A stretch of 64,000 nucleotides of DNA. Source: JAENVT01 sp963773085 (GTDB lineage Bacteria; Actinomycetota; Acidimicrobiia; Acidimicrobiales; Ilumatobacteraceae). Shown here piece after piece: positions 17,319 through 26,227 of the stretch. The notes below the pieces were generated by a model that ran no database searches, was not told where the DNA came from, and was given only the letters and a program-made list of their open reading frames with translations. The position numbers and the translations under genes are program-made. Every line of letters starts with the position of its first letter. Position 1 is the first letter of the stretch. The DNA lies in the NCBI GenBank assembly GCA_963773085.1, contig CAVYZS010000018.1, positions 124,001 to 188,000 of the forward strand, given 5' to 3'.

Positions 17319-20300
17319 CGGGTCCGCAGTTCGGAACGCGTAGCTCTCAGCTGCTCCAGGAAGTCGTGATCCTTGATTTCTTTATCCGCATTGAAGATCT
17401 CCACCAAGTGATTCAATGGGGAGAGGGCCAAGCCATCCGTCACCGCAAGACTACAGAGCTCGGTGAATCGGAGAAGAGTACTGCCGTTGTCGCGAAGTGC
17501 CGCATGGTCGCCCGACGGTTCCAGGAGGCTGCGGACAAGATCCGGGTCCACGAAGCGCCCGAGCTGTTGTCGTACCACTGCTGCAAGGTGCCGAACGGCG
17601 AACTCCACGGGATCGCACAGCTTGACTCGGGCCTCGGGCACCATCTGCCATACGTCGTCACGAACTCGTGATGCGGGCTCTCCGGTGAGGGGATCGGTAA
17701 TACCCAAGACTGCATCGGCGGGGATGCCTGAGCGGAGGAGCTCGTCCGTCTGCAGCAGGACGAAGCCCCAACCTGCCAGGATGGCTCCCGAACCCTTTGA
17801 AACCCCGTCAACGAGCACTGAGTAGGTGTCGCTGAGTTCGTGCGTCGACACACGAACGCCCGGCACTTCGACGCCCGTGTCGCGCAGGATCTGCTCGCGC
17901 ATGCTTGGTATGAACTCTGTGAACAGCGACCAGCCCTCGTTGCTGGTGTCCTCCGGGATGACCTCAGAGCCGAGGAGAAGACCGAGGGGCTTCGAGATCA
18001 TGGGACCGGCAGCATCCCGGGCTCCGAGGAGATCCCCGATGATCTGGATAAGCCGGGCGTGGAGACCAGCTGCCCGCGGGTTTGTGTCGACGGTGGCACG
18101 CAACGAATCGTCGACCGCGCACAGAGCAGCCCTCGACGGCGTGTTGTCCTGCAAGGCCTGCACGACTTCGTCGTCGTCGAGCCAGGGCAACGAGGCTTCC
18201 AAGGCGTCGATAGTCGCCGCGGACTCGCAGCTTGCCGCGTTCTGGCCAGTGGTGCGGACCACTTGGACAGCGAGACTCCTGCGCGCCTGGAGCAGACCAT
18301 AATCGACCAGCCGTCGCTGGTCTTCGGTCCTCGTTTGATCCTGAGCGGCTGTGATCGCCCGATCGATGGCCACGGTATCTCCCGTGCTCAACGAACGGCG
18401 CACTCGCGCCAGGTCGGCCACCACCTGTCCCCAGCCGCGGAACCCCGGAGATCCGGGCCAGGTCGAGAGCTCGTCGAGCTCCATCTCGGCGGTGCGCGGT
18501 GTCTCGCCAAGCTCCTCAATCCGACGCTGCGCGGCCCGCCGGATGCGTTCGACCAACGCGTCGAGAGATGGATCGTGGGCGATCGCGTTGAGCAAGTTGG
18601 GCAGGCGATCTTTGAGCATCCGCGGAACGGTTGCAAGCTGCAGGGCCCGAAGCAGTTCCTGTTCCCCCTTGTCGAAGGAGCCAGACGCCACCAGAGCCGC
18701 GCCGCGGAGCTCGGCCAGGGACTGTTCGTTCCCTCGCTCGTGGCTGCCCGACGCCTCCTCGAGATCGATCAGTCTGAGAGTTTCCGTCGGTCTTCCCAAC
18801 CAGTAACTGGCCCAGGCAGCGTCCATGCGATTGAGCCTCTCGCCATCGAAGTCAGGCAACGACGTCAGGGTCATGATGTCGGCGAGTGCCCCGGAGTCGT
18901 CGTCGAGATGGCGACGTGCCTCGGAACGAAGCATCAACGACCATCTGTCGGTGGGATAGGCCTCCAAGAAGCCGGTCAACATCCGTTCGGCGTCGTCGTA
19001 CCGTCCTTCGATGACGGCCTGGTAGGCTTCGACGCTCTGGCCGACCGGCGGGCCATTGCCGGCCCGGGTGGACCGCCTGAACCTGGCCGTGAGTTCTCGA
19101 ACATCCGTCCAATGATCGAGGCTGGCGTGCGCCGAAATCACTTGTTCGACTGCAAAGGAGTCCGCTTCGATGTCTTCGCCGAGCATGTCGAGGCCGATCT
19201 GCGCAGCCTCGAGGCCGAGGCACCAGACGCCGACGTCAATATGTCCGTCGGCGAGGCGAGGCCAGAGATCTGGACGGTCGGGGCGCGCCGCCACGCCAAC
19301 CTCCAAATGGGCGACCGCCTCCCGCCGAATCTCATCCGACGCCTCAGACGACACCTCGGCGAGCACGTTCAGAAGCTGCGCAAAGGTTATGTAGGCCCAC
19401 TCGAGGCCGGGCGGAGGGTCGGCGATCGCAAAGGCTTCGCGCCAGACTCTGACGCCTTCCTCGACTCGTGGCCGGTCGTAGCTCAAGCCGCCCCACGCCA
19501 AGTTGAGCAAGCTTTCGGCTTGAAGGAAGCCAAGCCGGCAGCGATCAGCATTGCGTGACCGGGCGGCTTCCTCGAAGAACTTGAGAGCATGCTGATGATC
19601 GTCGTCGTCTTGGAAGCGCTCACCGGCCCGAAGGCGAGCCTCAGCTGCAGCGGCACCATCTCCTTCGAGGTCCAAGATGGTGGCCTCGAGATCACTCACC
19701 CACGCGCCCGCTTGACTGAGCCGGCCAGCTTCCAGGAATCCGCGCGCACGCGTCAGGCGGGCACCGTGGACATCGGTTTCGGCGCCACCCTGTTGCAGCC
19801 GTTTCGTCAGGAAGAACGCCGCGAGGAAGTTGAGGTCAAAGTCCGTCGGACGACCGGCAAGAGCGCGGGCGAGAACCAGTGGCACGTCACCAGTCCAGCT
19901 CTGCGCGCCGAGTTCATTGAGGGTCGAAATCGCCTCGCCGATCGAGGTTGCGGTGGTGACGACCCCGGAGGCAGATCGTGTCTCGGACATTCCGTCGCCC
20001 TCACCCTCACCTGAACCCAGTGGGCCGCCCGGGTCAAGGTAGGAGCCGCGCTCGAGCAGGGCCTGAGCACGAACGAGGAGCGCGTCGAAACCGGTGGGAT
20101 CGAGGCGCAACACCTTGGTCGCACACTTCGAGGCCTCCTCCCAGTCAAACTGCGCGCACCGCTGCCTGCGTCAGCAGTGCGCACGCCGCAATGTCGTTGG
20201 GGTCGTCGGCAATGACCGCTTCGGCACTTGCGGCCGCAGTATGGGGGTCAGCCAGGGCGAGGGCAACCGAACCGCGCAGCAAGCGAAGCGTCGTATCGGA

Positions 20301-20960
20301 TGGCTCCCGCTCGACCAGCTCTCCGACGATATCGCCGGCGGCTGCGTGGTCACCCTGGGCGTGGAGCACACGGGCGCGCAACTCCTGTTCTCGACGCGAG
20401 CGGCCGGACATCCGCTCGAGCCAACTTGCCGCTGTCGTGGTGTCTCCGCCGAGGTACGCCGCTTCGGCGGCGCCGAGCATCGCTTCTTCGAGGGCCCCGT
20501 TCTGCTCGGCGGCTCGCCTGTACCATTCCTGCGCTTCGTCGTACCGACCCGACCGCAGGCAGCCATCGCCCAGGAGAAGATGCAGGGCTAAGCGTGCCGC
20601 AGGTGCATGAATCGCGCTGTCGGCTTGGCGAGGCCAGGCAGCCCCGCGCCGCAGCCGAGCGTGCTTCGACAGCACCCGTTGTTCGCTGAGCAGCTGCCGG
20701 GCAGCGGTGAGCGGACCGACCGCCTTTGCAGGCTGCGCCAACGCCTCGTCGAGCAGACTTGCGAAGCTCGCGTCACGGCGCAACGTGTCGACCCTTTGCG
20801 TTTGTCTCTCGATCTCGCGTGATGACGGAGTGTCGCCGGGCTCTTGATCGGCCGACACGAACTGGTCATAGGCTTCGTCGAGCCGGCCGGCGGCGGCCAA
20901 CGCTTGAGCGAGCTCGACGCGAAGTTCGCGAACAGCCCGGATGTCTGAGTCGACACTCAC
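17315..20960 (-). CDS. TPR-repeat protein with C-terminal FlhA-C (FHIPEP) domain, one frameshift
   Basis: Two adjacent frames form one ~1,210-residue protein. The first (20960 to about 20150) is rich in TPRs and would stop at a TGA at 20145. The next frame continues mid-repeat (QFDWEEASKCATKVLRLDP) and has no start with a ribosome-binding site, so removing one base from the GCGCGC run near 20150 restores one gene. TPR-like helices fill about residues 1-900. The last ~250 residues parallel FlhA-C: FIPSMREQILRDTGVEVPGV then YSVLVDGVSKGSG, DPLTGEPASRV...VKLCDPVEFAVRHLAAVVRQQL, and a final helical part. There is no signal or membrane helix. The start overlaps the stop of the TIR gene by 4 bases and the stop overlaps the FlhA-C gene by 4 bases. 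Likely a scaffold or sensor coupling TIR to the FlhA-C partner. Confidence 0.7.
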
Positions 20961-22690
20961 CCGACGAATCCACTCGTTGTTCCCGCCGGCGCCGTGCCAT
21001 CGCCGTGCTCCGCGCGGTCAGCCCCAGCCTCCACGTGCCCCTCGTGCTTCGAATTACCGGTTTTCGGTGGCTCCTCTTGCTTCTGAACCGAGTTGAGAAA
21101 CACGATTGGAGCACCGAAAGGATGGAGTTCACCGCCGCCGCTCTCCCGCTGGGAACGATGGCAATGTCGTAACACGCCGGGCAGGCGCTCGGGAATGGCG
21201 CGGTCGCTGTGGTCCTCGAAGAGCTGGGTGTAGAAGGTTCGGAAGAATTGCGCACTGCGATCCGAGCTCGCCCGATATGGCACAGTCATGACGGCTGGCA
21301 GCCTGTCTGTGGCAAGAGCCTCGCCCATTCGGACCGCGAGCCGCCAGGGGTTTTCACCCACCGCAACGAAACTTACGACGATCAAGGCGATTGGGTTTTT
21401 CCCACGTTCGGCGTCACCTCCCAAGGCCGAAGACAGCGCGCTGATGTCGATCCACTTCGCGTCACGTTCGCTGTCGGGATCAGCGAACGCAAGCTCGATC
21501 TTGCCATCGTCGGTGAGGCGGGCGAAGGTCACAACGTGGAGAATGTCGACAGGGTCACCTTTGGTGACGAGCGACAGAACCTCTTCCCAGCTGACACACT
21601 GGTCGGAGCTGATCTCGTTCTGCGTGGGCGAGTGCTCGGTGCGTGTCGCCAGGTCGACCAGGGGCTTGCCATCACTGGAGGCGGTCCAGCCGGGAGACGT
21701 CGCCGGTGTACCTACACCGAACACCTCGTATAACGGGGTCGGGTCGAGTTCCTTCTCCGGCGTTCGGGGTGCGGCGAAGAGGACCTTCCAACGGCGATCG
21801 ACAGGTCGCGGCTGAACCAGGACGGGGCTCGTGCTAGGCGGCTTGCGGGTGAAGGTCCTCGACCTGTCGATGCCGACGAAGCTTCCACCGGCTCCCGGTC
21901 GCCACTCGTAGGTCAGTTCCCATGGCCACCAGTCGAGTTTCGACTCGGGCAGGAACTGGAGCTCGACGTGGCCGCTCTCGTCGGTGTCCTCGCCGATGAG
22001 TCGATGTCCGATGATGTTGTCGAGAGCGATCGACCAAAGGTGCATTCCGAGCAGCGATGCCGCTTGGGCGAAGGCGGCCGATGCACCCCTGGTCGAACGC
22101 TCTTCCATTACCTCGAGCAGGTGCTCGACGGTCGCGTGTTGCAGGCGAGTCACCGTGAACGGGATGCTGTCAGATGGCTCGGTGCCCATCCCGATTGTCC
22201 CCTGACCAATCTGCAACAGCCGAACCGGTCCCGCTGGGAGGGTGCGGGTAGGGGGCGCGACGGCCGGCAGGCGCGCGCGGACATTCTCGTAGATTTCTTG
22301 CGCAGACATCTGGTGGGCCATGACCAGTTCGACGCCGACCAGGCGAGCCGTCAGCAAGTCATCGATCTGCTTCTCGCAATCCTTCTCACAGACGAGGGGG
22401 ATGATGGTGACACCGAAATCCTTGGCCAGCCCGATCTCGTCCATCGTGCGCTTCGACTGCAATGACTTCGTGGTCATGAAGTACAACAGCACCTTGGCGG
22501 TCTTTATTGCGGCAGTTATCTTGGCCTCCCACTCGTTCGAGGGGACGTCTTTGGCGATGAAGAAGCTGTACTCGCCCTCACAAGTTCGGTGGAGCTTCGC
22601 CAATGGGCCCGTGACGAACTCAGCCTCATCGGCGTGCGCGAAGCTGACGAACACGATCGGCTTCGAAACCGCGGCAACCTGGTCGCTCAT
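20957..22690 (-). CDS. TIR domain protein with degenerate CHAT-like domain
   Basis: A 577-residue protein. Residues ~10-145 are a TIR domain: PIVFVSFAHADEAEF, then WEAKITAAIKTAKVLLYFMT and SLQSKRTMDEIGLAKDFG, where E85 fits the catalytic Glu of NAD-cleaving TIRs. Residues ~155-520 resemble a CHAT caspase-like domain (SKLDWWPWELTYEW; VDILHVVTF; FFRTFYTQLFE). The catalytic His position of ILHxxxHG is Phe389 and no Cys lies at the expected strand (IALIVVSFVAV), so the protease is probably dead and acts as a binding or sensing module. The C-terminal ~50 residues are low-complexity and charged. It is the first gene of the island operon, overlapping the TPR gene by four bases. Confidence 0.72.
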   Translation of the reverse strand: MSDQVAAVSKPIVFVSFAHADEAEFVTGPLAKLHRTCEGEYSFFIAKDVPSNEWEAKITAAIKTAKVLLYFMTTKSLQSKRTMDEIGLAKDFGVTIIPLVCEKDCEKQIDDLLTARLVGVELVMAHQMSAQEIYENVRARLPAVAPPTRTLPAGPVRLLQIGQGTIGMGTEPSDSIPFTVTRLQHATVEHLLEVMEERSTRGASAAFAQAASLLGMHLWSIALDNIIGHRLIGEDTDESGHVELQFLPESKLDWWPWELTYEWRPGAGGSFVGIDRSRTFTRKPPSTSPVLVQPRPVDRRWKVLFAAPRTPEKELDPTPLYEVFGVGTPATSPGWTASSDGKPLVDLATRTEHSPTQNEISSDQCVSWEEVLSLVTKGDPVDILHVVTFARLTDDGKIELAFADPDSERDAKWIDISALSSALGGDAERGKNPIALIVVSFVAVGENPWRLAVRMGEALATDRLPAVMTVPYRASSDRSAQFFRTFYTQLFEDHSDRAIPERLPGVLRHCHRSQRESGGGELHPFGAPIVFLNSVQKQEEPPKTGNSKHEGHVEAGADRAEHGDGTAPAGTTSGFVG

Positions 22691-23916
22691 GTGAGTCGCT
22701 CACTGGCTACGTTGCGAACCGTCACGGCATCCCCTCAACCGATCGCCCGTGTCGAACAATAGTCCAAACGGGCCTCCGCAGGATCATGACGGTTGGAAAT
22801 CGGTCGCTCGCTCACGCGGGTCCCCCAACGTCTACCTGACAATGATCGCCGCCGCGGCCCGTCGTTGCTGACGAGAACCCAAGCGGCCAATCTCGCGCCA
22901 CTACCGTCGGTCGACTCGGTGACAACAGCCGCGAGTCCCGTGGAGTGCCCGGCAGGTCAAGCAGTGGAGTAGTCATGGAATGCGTCGAGGTCACCGCTGC
23001 ATAAGGGTTCCGAGATGGGTTCAGAAATTCGATAGCTGACGCTTGACGTTGACCGCCCGCCCGGCAATTTGGCCGAGGCGGTGCAGCGGTCGAACGTGTT
23101 TGGTCGAGTTCGGCTTGTCAAGCTCCCTGGCTCCGATGCTGGTGATGGCGGTGGCCTCTGCACGCTCATTCTCGTTTGCTCCACCACGTGCGGGATCCCC
23201 CAGGAACTTGCGATCACCGTTGTAGCGGACGAATGCGAAGTGGGCCGCACCTGCAGGGACTCGCTCGATCTCGTTGTCGATATGCGGTTCGAATCGAGTC
23301 GTTCCCGCGACGCGGCAGAGCTAGGCCTGACCAACGAACGCTCCGTTCATGAACACGCTGCAAACGAGCGTTTCCGTGCACCCCGCATGGGCTGCATACA
23401 CTCCTTCGGCGACTGCCGGGCGGCGACACTCGCTGGCGATGACGCCTCGGTGGCCAGCTAGCGGTCAGCACGGCCTGGCCGATTCCTTCCCCGGTCATCG
23501 TGTCGGCGGAGCACGTCACGTATCACGGTTCAACGCAGAAAGCTCTCTGACTAGTGTTGGTGAAGGGGGGGTCGGATGAGGGGATACGTGGGATGACCGA
23601 GTTGAGTCCCGCCTGGCAACGAGTGCTGTCGGTGTACAAATCGGCCCGCCGCCGCGATCGATACCGGCCGGATCACTAGTTGAGGCTCTGGCCATTGCCG
23701 GCTTGATCGAAGTCGCCGGGGCAACCGTCGAGGTGCCGCCGTCGGCGGTTTCGAGAGGTCCACGCCGGGGGAGCCGCAGCCACGCACACAGACCAGATAG
23801 ACGCCCAGCGATTCCCGACGAGTCGGCCTTCTTCAGGAACTCTGCTAGTCCTCAACGCGGAGGTGCTGAGATGCACAAAGTGCGGGCCTGCCAATTCGGT
23901 TAGCTAGCGTGCCGCC
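22691..23916. other. 1.2-kb region without a confident gene (divergent promoter region)
   Basis: This lies between the divergent TIR operon and zinc-ribbon membrane gene, so promoters for both should be at its two ends. An open frame at about 23069-23461 on the plus strand (LAEAVQRSNVFGRVRLVKL...) has no ribosome-binding site and no recognisable domain; I rate it as doubtful. The rest shows no coding pattern that I can support. Confidence 0.35.
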
Positions 23917-24838
23917 GTGGACGACGGAACGGCAACAGATGCCTGGACGCCAGAATTGGATGGCGACTGGCGGGCGCAGGCCGCGATTGACCTCCGTGCC
24001 TGGGTGTCATTCACGGGCGTCGTCGCCTACGAAGTGATGATCGAGGGGCGGTGTCCACGCTGCCACCACGGCACAACGGCCGTCGTTCCAGCCCGCGAGG
24101 TGCACACACCGTGGGCGGGTCCGCCTCCGGAACAAGTTCGCACACGCTTCGGTCACCGTCTCGTCATGCTCGCCTGCAACTGCTCGGACTCCCATTCCGG
24201 TGCTCCGGCCGGGTCGGCTGGCTGCGGTGCTGCATTTTCCGTGTGGCTCGGCTGGGATGAGCGGGGTGTGTCGACGCCGTGGTCCGAGGCAACGATCGCA
24301 GTTGGGCCGTCGGCGAGCCGCCTTGGCCTAGAGCAGGAGCATCTCTTGCTGGAACGACGAGCGGCCGAACTCGATGCCGTTCGAAAGGCAGCCGAGAACT
24401 GGCGCACCGGCCTCGGCGCGCTCCTCGCTTTGCTGGTCGCGGTGTACTTCCTTAAGGGCAAGGAATCGATCGATGACATCAGCTCCGACGGAGCAAGACG
24501 CTGGCTCGCAGCGCTGCTTCTCGGAGCGGGCCTTTGTGCGGTCATCGGAGCGTACCGTGCTGTGCGAGCCGCGTACGGCCTGCCAAGTGACGAGTACACC
24601 GGCATCGCGGACAGCCGTCTGATGCGGGCGACAGTTCCCGTGAAACGAGTACTGGCGTTCGGAATGCTGCGGACGCCCGGCGGACCCGGAGCAGTACGCA
24701 ACGGTTGGCGCATGGCGGCATGCATTTGCCCGTCTCGCTGTCAATGACCTGCGCGTCGCGAAGATCATGACGGTGTTGTCGTTGCTCCTGTTCACCGGAG
24801 CGGTCGTGGTGAACTGGTTTGCTTCAGCCGGCCCGTGA
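23917..24838 (+). CDS. zinc-ribbon membrane protein, one frameshift near the C-terminus
   Basis: The N-terminal ~115 residues contain paired cysteines (CPRCHHG at about residues 47-52 and CNCSDSHSG/GCGAAF further on), consistent with a zinc-binding ribbon. The C-terminal half carries two hydrophobic helices (LGALLALLVAVYFLKG and WLAALLLGAGLCAVIGAY). Near 24715 the frame shifts by one base. The continuation (FARLAVNDLRVAKIMTVLSL then LFTGAVVVNWFAS) adds a third helix and stops at 24836-24838. No known family is recognised. Its position, divergent from the TIR operon and within the same island, suggests a membrane partner or effector, but that is inference. Confidence 0.55.
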
Positions 24839-25186
24839 GATAGGTGACCGGGACTGCTTCAGCGCCAGCGACACTTCCTGGGACACATATTGAGCAGGCG
24901 TTTCCTCCGACGATCGCGTGCGTAGTCGCGTGGACGTTCGCGTCTCCAACGCGACTGTCCACGCGAGTGCCGTGCGTTTCGACCGGGGATGCAAGTGCGT
25001 CCAGCTCTCGCCGCGTCGTTCCCTCGGGCCTCGGGTTGTCACGATCGTCGGAGCAGACGACCGCCTCTCCACCGTGCACGAACCGAGTGGTGCATGTGTG
25101 TGGGGGCTGAACTCCCGACGACGTTGTTCGGCCCGACCGGGAGATTTCTTGCTGCGCTTTGACTCGCGGAGCCTCTGTAGGACTGT
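24839..25186. other. gene-free stretch
   Basis: About 350 bp with no supportable gene, RNA or repeat between the zinc-ribbon gene and the second HTH gene. Confidence 0.35.
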
Positions 25187-25444
25187 GTGAGTACACGACC
25201 GATTCGAGCAGCCGAGCGAGTCCGTGGTGGGCCTGCTCGAGGGACGCGTGGTGGCAGTCCCGGCCTCGAACGGTTGCTCACCAAGACCGAGGCGGACGAG
25301 GCACTGACAGTGTCGGTGCGCTTCATCGAGCGCTGCGTCCTGGAGCGGCGCATCTGTTACGTGAAGGTCGGCAAGTTCGTCCGCATCCCCGAGAGCGGCG
25401 TGGCGGACTTCATCGAGGCCGGGGAGGTGCCGGCAAGATGGTGA
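25187..25444 (+). CDS. second excisionase-like HTH protein
   Basis: An 85-residue protein from a GTG at 25187. The C-terminal domain (LLTKTEADEALTVSVRFIE, then ICYVKVGKFVRIPESGVADF) is an HTH_17 domain like the one at 15488-15817; the spacing and the VRIPES core are shared. A small Xis-type protein beside a tyrosine recombinase is the usual control pair for excision. It is convergent with the HEPN/MNT/integrase genes, ending 20 bp from the HEPN stop. Confidence 0.65.
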   Translation: MSTRPIRAAERVRGGPARGTRGGSPGLERLLTKTEADEALTVSVRFIERCVLERRICYVKVGKFVRIPESGVADFIEAGEVPARW

Positions 25445-25464
25445 CGTCGCAGGCGGCCGAAGCG

Positions 25465-25863
25465 TCAGGCCGGGCCGTTCGCCCGCAGGGCAACGCCAAC
25501 GGCCGCGACGATCTGGTCGGCGATGGCGACGACCGCGGCTGCCTCGCCGGCCGTGATGTCGGGAAGGTCGGCCGGGTAGCGCGCATCCACGGCCCATTGC
25601 TGGAGACGTTGGAGATCGAGGTAGCCGACAGCCGACCGAACCGGTTCGGGTTGCAGGGCCACCAGCACGACGAGGTCATGGGTCTTGCGGAACTGGATGG
25701 CAGCGTGCACGAGCGACGCCTTGAGCGCCATCTCGGCGGCCTGCTGCGCGTGGAAGCACGCCATGCGAGCCGGCAGATCGACATCGGTGAGGAGCAGCCG
25801 GGCTGCGGCGAGGTCGTCGCTGGCGAACCGCAGCCACTCGTGCGGATCAGACTGCTTGGACAC
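25465..25863 (-). CDS. HEPN domain protein (probable toxin of MNT-HEPN module)
   Basis: About 132 residues from a GTG at 25863 (SKQSDPHEWLRFASDDLAAA). It has the all-alpha HEPN pattern (ARMACFHAQQAAEMALKASL then FRKTHDLVVLV). HEPN toxins paired with minimal nucleotidyltransferases are RNases neutralised by nucleotidylation or complex formation. The classical R-x4-6-H motif could be the ARMACFH segment. The start overlaps the end of the nucleotidyltransferase frame by 17 bases, as expected for an operonic pair. Confidence 0.75.
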   Translation of the reverse strand: MSKQSDPHEWLRFASDDLAAARLLLTDVDLPARMACFHAQQAAEMALKASLVHAAIQFRKTHDLVVLVALQPEPVRSAVGYLDLQRLQQWAVDARYPADLPDITAGEAAAVVAIADQIVAAVGVALRANGPA

Positions 25864-26227
25864 TCGCCCGCCGATACACCGGGCGGCCTTCACGAGAGGG
25901 CCAGTACAGGATCGAGCCGACGTCGTCGTGGCGCTCCGCCATCTCGACCGAATCGGTGACGATCACATCGACCGGCGCGAACGTCTCGATCGCCGATCGG
26001 ATGCGCGCCATCATCGGCCGCTTCTCCGCCGGTTCGATGTGCTCGAACACGACAAGCAGATCGATGTCGGAGTCGGGCCCGTCGTCGCCACGAGCCACCG
26101 AGCCGAACAGGATCACCTCGGCCGGGTCGACGGCTCGGACCACCTCGTCGACCACCGATGGCCACAGCTCCTGCAGCGTCTTTCCGTCGTAGCGCCCTTG
26201 CTCGTCGACGAAGTGCTGAACGGACAT
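25847..26227 (-). CDS. possible internal start: stand-alone MNT nucleotidyltransferase antitoxin
   Basis: If translation restarts at the ATG at 26227 (SVQHFVDEQGRYDGKTLQEL), this 126-residue product is a normal-length MNT antitoxin for the downstream HEPN gene. It keeps the GSVARG...SDIDLLV active site and the later Asp in APVDVIVTD. Offered as an alternative to the fused reading. Confidence 0.45.
   Translation of the reverse strand: MSVQHFVDEQGRYDGKTLQELWPSVVDEVVRAVDPAEVILFGSVARGDDGPDSDIDLLVVFEHIEPAEKRPMMARIRSAIETFAPVDVIVTDSVEMAERHDDVGSILYWPSREGRPVYRRASVQAV

Noticed and set aside
16179..20113. Flagellar or type III secretion locus
   Set aside because: Only soluble FlhA-C-like domains are present; no FlhB, FliP/Q/R, ATPase or membrane half exists in the window, and the context is a TIR operon.
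22957..23334. Minus-strand 125-codon frame
   Set aside because: Ser/Arg/Pro-rich composition typical of an antisense shadow in high-GC DNA.
23069..23461. 130-codon plus-strand open frame between the divergent island genes
   Set aside because: No ribosome-binding site, no domain, and amino-acid pattern not convincing; left as doubtful.
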